A stretch of 13,683 nt of DNA from JAXHUH01 sp034211175 (GTDB taxonomy: Bacteria > Actinomycetota > Acidimicrobiia > Acidimicrobiales > CAIXPF01), in the NCBI GenBank assembly GCA_034211175.1, contig JAXHUH010000232.1, positions 1 to 13,683 on the forward strand, in the 5' to 3' direction. Shown here piece after piece: positions 1-6,407 of the stretch. Every line of letters starts with the position of its first letter. Positions within the stretch are counted from its first letter, which is position 1. Made by a program: the position numbers and the translations under genes. The notes under the pieces were generated by a model that was not told where the DNA came from, did no database searches, and saw nothing but the letters and a program-made list of their open reading frames with translations.

Positions 1-1
1 G

Positions 2-178
2 GTCCGCCGGGTCGAGGAGGCCGAGCGACGCGAGCGCGAGGGCGAGGCCGCAGCGACGGCCGCCGCCGAGGCGCCCGCGGAGACCGCAGCGGTCGACGAC
101 GGCAAGCCCAAGGTCCCGGCCCACCTGCTCGAGCGGTCCAAGAAGGCCCGCGAGAAGGCGATGGCCGCCAAGGGCTGA
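2..178 (+). CDS. 3' end of an unidentified protein with a charged C-terminal tail (partial)
   Basis: The open frame enters from the left edge and ends at TGA 176-178, leaving 58 residues. What is visible is a Glu/Arg/Ala-rich stretch, then a low-complexity Ala/Glu linker, then a basic tail containing VPAHLLERSKKAREKA. Third codon positions are almost all G or C, as in the confident genes nearby, so the frame is probably real. The tail looks like a flexible, charged extension after a folded domain that lies outside the window. I do not recognise the family and assign no function. A small hairpin follows the stop codon. Confidence 0.6.
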   Translation, partial: VRRVEEAERREREGEAAATAAAEAPAETAAVDDGKPKVPAHLLERSKKAREKAMAAKG

Positions 179-182
179 GCCC

Positions 183-199
183 GGCCGTTGCCGACGGCC
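183..199 (+). terminator. Small hairpin after the first gene
   Basis: GGCCGT and ACGGCC form a perfect 6-bp stem around a 5-nt loop, 5 bases after the TGA of the upstream gene. No T-run follows, so the terminator role is inferred from position only. Confidence 0.35.
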
Positions 200-290
200 C
201 GACACGTCGCGGGCGTTTGCTCCGGCGTCGGCGACCCCGGCCGCCACCGTCCCGCCGGTCGAGCAGGACGACACGAACGATGATCCGGCA

Positions 291-327
291 CCCCGCTCCG
301 CCCGGGCGCACGCCGAGCGGAGCGGGG
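291..327 (-). terminator. Strong hairpin between convergent genes
   Basis: CCCCGCTCCGC (291-301) and GCGGAGCGGGG (317-327) are perfect 11-base inverted arms. After one mismatch, three further base pairs can form inside. The hairpin starts about 10 bases past the stop of the minus-strand gene and lies between two convergent genes, so it probably ends transcription, possibly from both sides. There is no U-tract on either strand. Confidence 0.5.
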
Positions 328-337
328 GTCCGGGGGC

Positions 338-829
338 TCAGGCCGGTTGCGGCTCGTTCGGGGAGTCGGCCGGGCGCAGGGGACGGGCCCGGCGCGGGCG
401 GTTCTTCATGCGGGCCTCGGGGTCGTCGCCGTGGCGCTCGATGCTCGAGACACGGTTGATGTCGTGCAGCTCGCGCAGGCAGGCGCGCAGCCGCTCCTCC
501 GAGTCGTGCCAGAAGCGGGTCGCCTCCGACAGGCGCCGCTGGAGGTCGTCGTAGCGGTAGTCGACCTCGTCGAGGTGGGCGCGGTGCTCCTCCTGGATCA
601 CGGCGAGCCGGCTGATCAGCTCGTCGCGCTCCCGGCTCGTCGCCGCCATGCGGCGCTCGAGCGCGGCGGTCCGCTTGCGGAGCCGTTGCAGCTCGGCGGC
701 CCGGTCCTCCGCCTCGGCCCGCTCGGCCCGTTGATCGTCCAGCTCACGCTGGAGGGGTTGCAGCTTGAGCTTGTACAGCCCCGCCATCCCGAGTGCCGCT
801 CCCACGGCGATCATCACGACCTCAACCAC
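338..829 (-). CDS. Membrane-anchored coiled-coil protein
   Basis: The 163-residue product begins with a short hydrophobic segment (about residues 3-20, VVMIAVGAALGMAGLY). From about residue 25 to 115 it is rich in Arg, Glu, Leu and Ala with heptad-like spacing, which predicts a long coiled coil. It ends in a basic, Pro-rich tail. It is most likely anchored at the inner face of the membrane with the coiled coil projecting away. The listed start is GTG at 829. An ATG five codons later (814) has GAGG spaced 5 bases upstream and may be the true start, giving 158 residues. No enzyme motif is visible. The architecture resembles small septum- or envelope-associated scaffold proteins, but homology to any named family is not claimed. 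Confidence 0.65.
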   Translation of the reverse strand: MVEVVMIAVGAALGMAGLYKLKLQPLQRELDDQRAERAEAEDRAAELQRLRKRTAALERRMAATSRERDELISRLAVIQEEHRAHLDEVDYRYDDLQRRLSEATRFWHDSEERLRACLRELHDINRVSSIERHGDDPEARMKNRPRRARPLRPADSPNEPQPA

Positions 830-1016
830 GCTCCGGACCCCGTTCCTCGCCGACGTGTTCCCGGCACCGGCGGCGCCTCGAAATGCCGAGAGCCTCCATC
901 GGACGTCATCGGCGGCAGAGGGTGGTTTCTTGAGGTGAAGCGGCGATTCTGCCCCGAGCGTTCACATGACGACGCTTCAGCCGCAACCTCGGGACCGGCG
1001 CGACGCCCGAACGGGA

Positions 1017-1922
1017 TCACCCGCGGCCGATGTCCTCCAGCTCCTCGACGGAACGCGGCCAGTCCTCCTTGAGCAGACGCGACAGCGAGCGGTCGGCGAG
1101 GACCCGGCCCTCGGTCTGGCAGGTCGGGCAGTAGTTGACCTCGTTGTCGGCGTAGACGATCCGCTGGACCTTCGTGCCGCACACCGGGCACGGTTCGCCG
1201 TAACGGCCGTGGACACCCATGTCGGGCCGGAACGCGGTGACCTTGTCGGGGAAGCCGTCGCCGACCTCGGCCCTTATCCGCTCGGTGAACTCGACAAGCG
1301 TCTGCTGCGTCGCCTCGTAGAGCCGGGCGATCGCCTCCTCGTCGAGCTGGGCCGTCCGCTGGACCGGCGACAGCTTCGCCCGCAGGAGGATCTCGTCGCT
1401 GTACGCGTTGCCGATGCCGCTGAAGATGGTCGGGTCGGTGAGCGCCCGCTTGAGGGTCCGGTTGCGGGCGGTGAGACGCTCGGTGAAGGTCGTCAGGTCG
1501 ATCTCGAGCGGTTCGGCGCCGCCGCGGTCGTGCTCGGCCGCCAGCGCCTCCTCGCCCCGCATCAGCCACAACGAGGCGCGCTTCTTCGAGGCCGCCTCGG
1601 TGAGCACGAGCGTGCCGTGGTCGAAGCGGAACGCGGCGAGCCCGACCTTGGCCGGCACCTTCGCCTTCGGGTCGTCCTTCCAGCGGAGGCGGCCCGAGAT
1701 CATGAGGTGGACGACCAGGAACAGGTCGTCCTCCAGCTCGAGCACCAGGCGCTTGCCGAGGCGGCGGGTGCCGGTCACGACCTTGCCGTGGGCCTCGTTG
1801 ATCGGCGGGTCGAACGTGCGCAGGAGCGAGATCCCCCGCACGTCGATGCGGTCGAGCCGCTGACCGACCACGTGACGGTCGAGCGCCTCGAGGTAGACGA
1901 CCACGTCGGGCAGCTCCGGCAC
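1017..1922 (-). CDS. Fpg/Nei-family DNA glycosylase (formamidopyrimidine-DNA glycosylase-like)
   Basis: This is a 301-residue base-excision repair enzyme expected to remove oxidised bases and nick the resulting abasic site. The N-terminus is MPELPDV: Pro2 is the family's Schiff-base nucleophile and Glu3 the catalytic acid, which fixes the GTG start at 1922. Lys57 lies in the conserved GKRL position. The helix-two-turn-helix carries GIGN at 169-172, followed by AYSDEIL. A C-terminal zinc finger has Cys245, Cys248, Cys265 and Cys268. After the finger there is an extra tail of about 30 residues. The zinc-finger residue five before Cys265 is Asn260, where E. coli Fpg has a DNA-contacting Arg, so lesion preference may differ from classical MutM. 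No strong Shine-Dalgarno is visible. The gene stands alone, divergent from the GNAT-CBS pair. Confidence 0.9.
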   Translation of the reverse strand: MPELPDVVVYLEALDRHVVGQRLDRIDVRGISLLRTFDPPINEAHGKVVTGTRRLGKRLVLELEDDLFLVVHLMISGRLRWKDDPKAKVPAKVGLAAFRFDHGTLVLTEAASKKRASLWLMRGEEALAAEHDRGGAEPLEIDLTTFTERLTARNRTLKRALTDPTIFSGIGNAYSDEILLRAKLSPVQRTAQLDEEAIARLYEATQQTLVEFTERIRAEVGDGFPDKVTAFRPDMGVHGRYGEPCPVCGTKVQRIVYADNEVNYCPTCQTEGRVLADRSLSRLLKEDWPRSVEELEDIGRG

Positions 1923-2101
1923 CCCCAGACTCTGCCACGCCCCACACCCCGGCCGCCGAACGGGCGCACGACCGTCGAGCGGTCCGTCGACCGGCGCCCG
2001 TCGGGCGAGCCCCCATCGTCGGTGAGCGGGGCGCCACGCGGGGGTACGTCGTGCGCAGGATGGTCACCCGCGATGGCGACGCACGGTCACCGGGTAGCCA
2101 C

Positions 2102-2107
2102 TAGCCT
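2102..2107 (+). promoter_or_regulatory. Possible -10 element for the GNAT-CBS operon
   Basis: TAGCCT fits a TAnnnT -10 hexamer and lies 41 bases upstream of the GNAT start codon. No convincing -35 is visible at the expected distance. A purine-rich Shine-Dalgarno (GAGGGGG, 2131-2137) with 5-base spacing supports the ATG at 2143. The 220-bp divergent gap 1923-2142 also contains ACGGGCGC/GCGCCCGT inverted arms (1960-1967 and 1994-2001) on the glycosylase side. Confidence 0.3.
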
Positions 2108-2142
2108 GGTGTGGCGGGGGACACGTCGACGAGGGGGCCGCC

Positions 2143-2652
2143 ATGTACGCGGTGTCGATGCACACACCTGACGAGGTCTCGGCCGAGATCGCCGACCTCG
2201 CAGTCAACTGGATGCCGGAGATCGAGCACGTGTACTCGGCTCGATCACCGGGCGAGGACGACGTCGTCGTGGTCGCGCGCGCCGACGGCACCGACGAGGG
2301 CGACGGCGGCCGCACCGGCGAGGGGGGCGGGGTCGTGGGCTTCCTCGTCGCCTCGTGCCCGAGCGGCGAGCCGACGCAGATCTGGGAGCACGTCGTCGCG
2401 CCGAGCCATCGGGGCCACGGCATCGGACGTGCGCTCCTCCACCACCTGGCGTCCGGCGCGGCCGCGTCGGGCGACATCGTCATGGACCCGACCCACCAGC
2501 TCGATCCCGTCCGACTCGGCGACTACTACCGGTCGTGCGGGTTCACGGAGAGCGAGGACGAGCTCCGCGCCCCGGCCGCTCAGGTGCAGCGCCGCACCGC
2601 CCCGGACAGCGGCAACGAACGTCAGCCGATCACGACCGGAGGCCAGACATGA
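2143..2652 (+). CDS. GNAT-family N-acetyltransferase
   Basis: The 169-residue product matches a GCN5-related acetyltransferase, which transfers acetyl from acetyl-CoA to an amine. The acetyl-CoA pyrophosphate-binding motif A is clear: VVAPSHRGHGIGRALLHHL at about 84-102, with Arg90-Gly91-His92-Gly93-Ile94-Gly95. A later segment, YYRSCGF (128-134), fits motif B with a candidate catalytic Tyr. The N-terminal half carries an acidic, Gly-rich insertion (about 48-64) that is probably disordered. The ATG at 2143 is backed by a purine-rich ribosome-binding site. The stop codon overlaps the next start (ATGA), so the two genes are probably translationally coupled. The substrate cannot be read from the sequence; a small molecule or a protein amine are both possible. 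Confidence 0.85.
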   Translation: MYAVSMHTPDEVSAEIADLAVNWMPEIEHVYSARSPGEDDVVVVARADGTDEGDGGRTGEGGGVVGFLVASCPSGEPTQIWEHVVAPSHRGHGIGRALLHHLASGAAASGDIVMDPTHQLDPVRLGDYYRSCGFTESEDELRAPAAQVQRRTAPDSGNERQPITTGGQT

Positions 2653-3083
2653 CCGTCGAGCACCTGCTGCAGCGCAAGGGTGACAACGTCCTGACCGTGA
2701 GTCCCGGGGCCACGGTGAGCGAGGCCGCCGCCGTGCTCGAACGGCACCGGGTCGGCGCGCTCGTGGTCTCGCGACACGGCACCGACATCTGCGGCATCCT
2801 GTCCGAGCGCGACCTGGTGACCGGCATCGCCCGGCACGGGTCCGAGGTCCTCACCTGGCCGGTCGAGAAGATCATGACGGCCGAGGTACGGACCTGCGGC
2901 TGCCGGGACTCGATCGACTCGCTGATGCGGATCATGACCGACAGCCGCATCCGCCACCTCCCCGTCGTCGACGGCGACCGGATGGTGGGCGTCGTGAGCA
3001 TCGGCGACATCGTCAAGAAGCGCCTCGACGACCTCGAGCTCGAGACCCGGGCGCTGCACGACTACATCCAGACCGGGCGCTGA
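2649..3083 (+). CDS. Tandem CBS-domain protein
   Basis: The 144-residue product consists almost entirely of two CBS domains, about residues 8-62 and 73-127, forming one Bateman module. Each repeat ends in a nucleotide-binding signature: GILSERDL (Ser52, Asp55) and GVVSIGDI (Ser117, Asp120). These match the G-h-x-S/T-x-x-D pattern used to bind the ribose of AMP, ATP or similar ligands. A short charged helix (KKRLDDLELETRALHDYI) closes the protein, as in other stand-alone CBS-pair proteins. The start ATG at 2649 overlaps the GNAT stop by 4 bp; longer in-frame starts upstream run inside the GNAT gene and are unlikely. It probably acts as a soluble energy-state sensor for a partner. The GNAT is the obvious candidate partner, but this is inferred from linkage only. 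Confidence 0.9.
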   Translation: MTVEHLLQRKGDNVLTVSPGATVSEAAAVLERHRVGALVVSRHGTDICGILSERDLVTGIARHGSEVLTWPVEKIMTAEVRTCGCRDSIDSLMRIMTDSRIRHLPVVDGDRMVGVVSIGDIVKKRLDDLELETRALHDYIQTGR

Positions 3084-3087
3084 ACGG

Positions 3088-3112
3088 CCCGGGCGACGAC
3101 CACGTCGCCGGG
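3088..3112. terminator. Hairpin between convergent genes
   Basis: CCCGGGCGAC (3088-3097) and GTCGCCGGG (3104-3112) form a 9-bp stem with one bulged G and a 6-nt loop. It begins 5 bases after the CBS gene stop and lies 15 bases from the stop of the convergent minus-strand gene, the position of a shared bidirectional terminator. No U-tract is present. Confidence 0.45.
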
Positions 3113-3126
3113 ACGGCCCGAGGCGT

Positions 3127-3615
3127 TCAGTCCCCGCAGGCGGGCACGTCCTGCGGGTAGCGGTCACCGAGCGCGGCGTCCTCGTAGCACGCCTCGCCCA
3201 CCTCGACCTCGACGAGCACGATCGCCCGCCCCTCGTCGGCGAGGCCGCCTCCGAGCACGGGGCCGCGCACGTCCTCGTGGAGACCGTCGCAATCCGCGTC
3301 GTCGGGCCAGCTCGCATCGGCGGGCAGGTCGGCGCCGCACGCCTCGGGGACGAAGAGGTTGACCTGGAGCAGCCGCTCCGGCGAGTCGAACGTGATGCCG
3401 GCCAGCTCGAAGCCACCGCGCTCGTACTTGTCGACCACCGTCGGTTCGTCGTCGAACAGCTCGACCGTGGCGGTCTCGGACGACGTCTCCACGCTGGTCG
3501 CGAAGAACAGGCCGCCCACGCCGAACGCGAGCAGCCCGAGGACGACGAGCGCGAGCACGCCGACGAGCGCGAGCACACCGATCCGGCGACCGGTCGAGGC
3601 CTGTTGGTCGGACAT
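3127..3615 (-). CDS. Single-pass membrane-anchored protein with four conserved cysteines (paralogue 2)
   Basis: The 162-residue protein starts with a short polar cytoplasmic tail (about 1-11), then a strong membrane segment (about 12-38, IGVLALVGVLALVVLGLLAF), then an acidic extracytoplasmic domain. That domain holds Cys93, Cys109, Cys143 and Cys160, which probably form two disulfides. The cysteine spacing and the surrounding words (C-x-ADL, W-P-D, C-Y, ALGDRY, C-G-D) match the gene immediately upstream, so the two are tandem paralogues. The ATG at 3615 is preferred; a second ATG at 3618 directly abuts GGAGG, so the exact start is unsure. The gene begins 37 bases after the upstream stop and is probably co-transcribed. 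The function is unknown; I do not recognise the domain. Confidence 0.7.
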   Translation of the reverse strand: MSDQQASTGRRIGVLALVGVLALVVLGLLAFGVGGLFFATSVETSSETATVELFDDEPTVVDKYERGGFELAGITFDSPERLLQVNLFVPEACGADLPADASWPDDADCDGLHEDVRGPVLGGGLADEGRAIVLVEVEVGEACYEDAALGDRYPQDVPACGD

Positions 3616-3652
3616 CATCCTCCGATGCGTGCGTCCCGCGGTGATCGAACCC

Positions 3653-4174
3653 TCAGCCACCGCACCCGTCGATGTCGTCCGTGTAGACCTCACCGAGCAC
3701 GACGTTGGCGTAGCACCGGGGCTCGACGTCCATGTCGAGCTCGATGACGAGCTCGTCGGCGTCGGCGGCCAGGACGGCGCTCACGGTACCGGTCAGGCCG
3801 GTAGGGTCGGTGCAGCCGTCGGCCGCGTCGGGCCAGCGGTCGCCCGGCTCCAGGTCCGCGGCGCACCCGGCCGGGACCGCGAACCGGACGGCGATCTCCG
3901 GCTCGGCCGGCTGGAGCGTGACGAAGACCAGCGCGCGGGCGCCCGTCATCGACTTCCCCACGGCGATCACGCCGTCGTCGACGGTCGGGACGGCCGCCGG
4001 CTCGACGCGCGACTCGGAGCCCTCGACGTCGGCCGACGGATCGACCAGCGCGAACGCACCGACCGCGTCACCGACGACGGCGGCGGCCGTGGCGACGAGC
4101 GCGACGATGGTGATCAGCACCACCGCACCGGCCCCCAGCGACGGGGCCTTCTTCGGTCGAGACAATCCGGTCAC
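3653..4174 (-). CDS. Single-pass membrane-anchored protein with four conserved cysteines (paralogue 1)
   Basis: The 173-residue protein has a basic N-terminus (SRPKK), a membrane segment at about 13-35, an acidic linker (about 45-70), and an extracytoplasmic domain containing Cys104, Cys121, Cys154 and Cys171. The last part reads CYANVVLGEVYTDDIDGC, which aligns with CYEDAALGDRYPQDVPAC in the next gene. The cysteine intervals are 16 and 16 residues here and 15 and 16 there. The fold is probably a small beta-rich, disulfide-stabilised domain on the outside of the cell. The GTG start at 4174 lacks a clear ribosome-binding site. The gene probably leads a two-gene operon with its paralogue. No catalytic motif is visible, and I cannot name the family. 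Confidence 0.7.
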   Translation of the reverse strand: MTGLSRPKKAPSLGAGAVVLITIVALVATAAAVVGDAVGAFALVDPSADVEGSESRVEPAAVPTVDDGVIAVGKSMTGARALVFVTLQPAEPEIAVRFAVPAGCAADLEPGDRWPDAADGCTDPTGLTGTVSAVLAADADELVIELDMDVEPRCYANVVLGEVYTDDIDGCGG

Positions 4175-4267
4175 CTCGGGACGAGGACGTGGCGGCGCGC
4201 CCCGCTCCTGCGCACCGTGGCCTCAACGATGAACCCCGACGACGAACGTTGATACCAGAGATCCTGC

Positions 4268-4972
4268 TCAGGAGGCATCTGCGCGGGCGAGGCCGGTGCC
4301 GCCCGGGCGGAGGTCGAGCACCAGCGACGTACGGCTCGTGCGTTCGATCCACGCCCGGCTGAGCCCGCACATCCACCCCGTCACCTCGAGCAGGTTCGAG
4401 AGGTCGTTGGCCAGGTCCCGTTGATGCACCGGCTCGTGGTGGGCGATGCGGTTGCGCAGGTAGTGGAGGCGCTGCACCCGGTCGTCGACGTCGGCCCGGA
4501 CCCGGCGCGGGTCGGGTGCCGCCGGGTGGAGCGGGAACGCGTCGACGAGGGCGGGCACCCACAGCGAGGTGAGGTAGTGCGAGCTGCACAGGTACCGCCA
4601 GAAGCCGAAGCTGAGCTCGGCGATGACCTTGCCGTGACGCTCCCGGCCGTCGGGGGCGGCCGCCCGCGAGCAGGCGGCGGCGAGGTCGTGGCGGGCGCGA
4701 CTGCCCCGCTTGCCGGGGAACAGCTCCGGGCGCCGATACCAGACCACGGGCCAGCCCTGACGACGGCCGTGGGCGACGAGCGCGGCGTCGAGCGCGTTGC
4801 GGAACACCACCTCGAACCGGCTGAGGTCGCGATGGAAGGCGCCGCCGACGTCGACGTTCCAGTCGTAGAGCGCGAGGGCCGGCTCGAGGCGCCCGTCGGA
4901 CGCGTCGAGGTACGAGCCGAGGCGATCGAGCGTGAGCCGTCGGGCGACGGCACGATGCTCCACGGTCGTCAC
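4268..4972 (-). CDS. Abi-like (Abi_2-type) HEPN-domain protein
   Basis: The product resembles the Abi_2 (AbiD/AbiF-like) family linked to abortive infection. Family words include ALALYDWNVDVGGAF, EVVFRNALDAAL, AELSFGFWRYL, a following LW, and RNRIAHHEPV near the C-terminus. The last one contains the HEPN R-x4-H motif (R-N-R-I-A-H), the active site of HEPN RNases, so a growth-arresting RNase is a reasonable inference. With the GTG at 4972 the protein has 234 residues. A GTG at 5029 would add 19 residues without family resemblance or a ribosome-binding site. A TAGCGG element 8 bases upstream of 4973 would imply a nearly leaderless mRNA, but this is weak. No nucleotidyltransferase antitoxin or other defence gene is adjacent, so it looks solitary. 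An unproven point is whether this subgroup is defensive. Confidence 0.85.
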   Translation of the reverse strand: MTTVEHRAVARRLTLDRLGSYLDASDGRLEPALALYDWNVDVGGAFHRDLSRFEVVFRNALDAALVAHGRRQGWPVVWYRRPELFPGKRGSRARHDLAAACSRAAAPDGRERHGKVIAELSFGFWRYLCSSHYLTSLWVPALVDAFPLHPAAPDPRRVRADVDDRVQRLHYLRNRIAHHEPVHQRDLANDLSNLLEVTGWMCGLSRAWIERTSRTSLVLDLRPGGTGLARADAS

Positions 4973-5194
4973 GACGCGCCCCGCTATGCTCGGCTGACGA
5001 AGACCCCGGAACCGTCCCTGCCTCGGCACACGGCCGGGGTTTCGCCGTTCTCAACCACGCGCACTGCTCCTCCCACCCCGCCGGGCGAAGGCGGTGTCGT
5101 CCCATCCGTGGCCCCGGAGGGCCCGGGTCCTCGGTCACCGCACGAACGTACCGAGAGGCACTGACAGCGAGCGCTCGGCGCGCCCCGGACGCGG

Positions 5195-5228
5195 GCGTGC
5201 CCGCCGACCGATCGGTCGGCGGGCACGC
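5195..5228. repeat. Perfect 34-bp palindrome, probable terminator or operator
   Basis: The arms GCGTGCCCGCCGACCGA (5195-5211) and its exact complement (5212-5228) form a palindrome with no spacer and no mismatch. As RNA it would give a stem of about 15 bp with a 4-nt loop. It starts 44 bases past the stop of the acidic repeat gene (minus strand), consistent with a terminator, though no U-tract follows. The rest of the gap 4973-5271 holds two weaker inverted pairs (ACCCCGG 5003-5009 with CCGGGGT 5034-5040; CTCGGT 5130-5135 with ACCGAG 5150-5155) and no convincing gene. Confidence 0.6.
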
Positions 5229-5271
5229 ACCTGTCGGGTCTGCTCACCCGGTCGGGCCGGGCGAGGTGGTC

Positions 5272-6084
5272 TCAGGTCTCGGCCGGGGTGTCGTCGTCCT
5301 CGGCAGCGTCGGCCGCGTCATCGGCAGCGTCGGCCGCATCATCCTCGGCGTCGGCCGCATCATCGGCAGCGTCGGCCGCATCATCCTCGGCGTCGGCCGC
5401 GTCATCGGCAGCGTCGGTTGCGTCATCGGCCGCGTCGTCGCCCTCGGCGGCGCAGGGATCCTCGGCCTCCTCGCCCTCGGCGACCTCGTCACCCTCGGCG
5501 ACCTCGTCACCCTCGGCGACCTCGTCACCCTCGGCGACCTCGTCACCCTCGGCGACCTCGTCACCGTCGGTGCTGTCGTCGACCTGGGCCGGCTCGACCG
5601 TCTCGTCGGTGGTCTCGTCAGCCGGCGTCTCGTCGTCCGGCATCTCGTCGACCGGCGTCTCGTCAGCCGGCGTGTCGTCGTCCGGCATGTCGTCGACGTC
5701 GCCCATGGCGGCCGGGTCGACCTCGACGACGTTGCCGCTCCAGGTGAAGGCCACGGCGCCGTCCAGCTCGACCTCGACGGTGTCGCAGAACGAGAGCTCG
5801 GCCTGGAAGCCCGGGCCGCCGGCGATGTCGCTGTCCCACGCCCAGAGAAGCACCTGCCACGGCCGCTCCTCGGCCTGGTGGGTGACGAGCAGCGTTCCCG
5901 CTTCCGTCATCTCGAATCGCAGGGTGTCCGAGACGGTCATCGCTTCGTCATCGGCCACCGCGCCGTCGGTGGGGTTCTTGTCAGGGAGGTCCTGAGCGCC
6001 CGCCGGCCCGGCCATGACCAGTCCGGCGACCGCCGCTCCCGCTAGTGGCATGAAGAGTCGTCGCATACCCAGGACATCGGCCAT
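5272..6084 (-). CDS. Secreted, highly acidic repeat protein
   Basis: The 270-residue product begins with a signal peptide: basic MRRL, a hydrophobic core, and a likely cleavage site AGPAGA|QD after residue 30. Residues about 35-127 form a plausible small beta-rich domain with several Trp residues and Cys100. From about 128 to the end the chain is almost all Asp, Glu, Ala, Thr and Pro. It holds five GDEVAE repeats (174-203), Cys211, and then heptad-like DDAADAA/EDDAADA repeats (about 219-260). There is no sortase signal, membrane anchor or lipobox. The acidic tail could bind cations or act as an extended surface linker, but that is inference. The start may be the ATG at 6084 or at 6066; neither has a good ribosome-binding site. 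Antisense ORFs here are artefacts of the repeats. Confidence 0.8.
   Translation of the reverse strand: MADVLGMRRLFMPLAGAAVAGLVMAGPAGAQDLPDKNPTDGAVADDEAMTVSDTLRFEMTEAGTLLVTHQAEERPWQVLLWAWDSDIAGGPGFQAELSFCDTVEVELDGAVAFTWSGNVVEVDPAAMGDVDDMPDDDTPADETPVDEMPDDETPADETTDETVEPAQVDDSTDGDEVAEGDEVAEGDEVAEGDEVAEGDEVAEGEEAEDPCAAEGDDAADDATDAADDAADAEDDAADAADDAADAEDDAADAADDAADAAEDDDTPAET
5306..5431 (-). repeat. Coding minisatellite: six 21-bp units
   Basis: Six consecutive 21-bp units, each built on GCGTCGGCCGC(A/G)TCATC on the + strand, encode a 7-residue Asp/Ala repeat. Units ending GGCA and CTCG alternate in the middle, suggesting expansion by a 42-bp double unit. The last unit is diverged (GGTTG). Confidence 0.85.
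5476..5565 (-). repeat. Coding minisatellite: five perfect 18-bp units
   Basis: CTCGGCGACCTCGTCACC occurs five times head to tail without a single mismatch, encoding GDEVAE five times. The unit is a multiple of three, so gain or loss of copies keeps the reading frame. Confidence 0.9.
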
Positions 6085-6191
6085 ACGGGCGAAGTGCTTG
6101 CTCCCCGGATTCGGCGGAATTCACATGTATGTAACGAACCAATAACGACGCGAAGTGCCTCGCCACATGGGATATTTCGGCACGCGAAGCG

Positions 6192-6356
6192 TCAAAGTTC
6201 GCCGCCAAAACCGACTCCTGGAGTACCAGCCATCGCTTCCGTCCCGGTCCTGGTGAGGCGCTCCACGACCCACGCGAGCGCCTCGGCGACGGCCCGGCGC
6301 TCCCCCTCGTCGAGATGACGGGCGACGCGCCGACCGGTGCCGGGACGGCGGCCCAC
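6192..6356 (-). CDS. Possible 54-residue small protein
   Basis: A minus-strand frame from GTG 6356 to TGA 6192 encodes 54 residues. The middle part, HLDEGERRAVAEALAWVVER, reads as a convincing amphipathic helix, and its codons have high third-position GC; the last dozen codons do not. A purine-rich GGCGGG directly abuts the start, which is too close for a normal ribosome-binding site. It would lie upstream of, and in the same direction as, the acidic repeat gene. It could equally be a chance frame or a gene remnant. Confidence 0.3.
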   Translation of the reverse strand: MGRRPGTGRRVARHLDEGERRAVAEALAWVVERLTRTGTEAMAGTPGVGFGGEL

Positions 6357-6378
6357 CCCGCCTGACCGGACATTCGGA

Positions 6379-6407
6379 TGGACCGGTCGGCGCCGACGCC
6401 GTAGGTT
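6379..6407 (+). promoter_or_regulatory. Possible promoter of the MFS gene
   Basis: TGGACC (6379-6384), a 17-base spacer and TAGGTT (6402-6407) resemble -35 and -10 elements (TTGACA and TAnnnT). Transcription would start near 6414, about 28 bases before the GTG at 6442. Confidence 0.4.

Noticed and set aside
1960..2001. Inverted repeat ACGGGCGC/GCGCCCGT in the divergent promoter region as an operator or riboswitch
   Set aside because: Eight-base GC arms with a 26-base spacer are expected by chance at this GC content; noted only in the promoter entry.
814..2067. Minus-strand ORF of 417 codons overlapping the glycosylase in another frame
   Set aside because: The glycosylase frame has all catalytic motifs; the other is Arg/Pro/Ala-rich and is a frame shadow.
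4973..5271. Possible gene (87 codons, minus strand) in the gap before the Abi-like gene
   Set aside because: No ribosome-binding site, no family resemblance, and it spans the perfect palindrome.
5306..5565. Short regular repeats as a CRISPR array
   Set aside because: The repeats are contiguous without unique spacers, remain in frame and encode an acidic tail; no cas genes are present.
5288..5995. + strand Ser/Ala-rich repeat ORF opposite the acidic repeat gene
   Set aside because: It only mirrors the minisatellites; the minus frame has a proper signal peptide and a globular domain.
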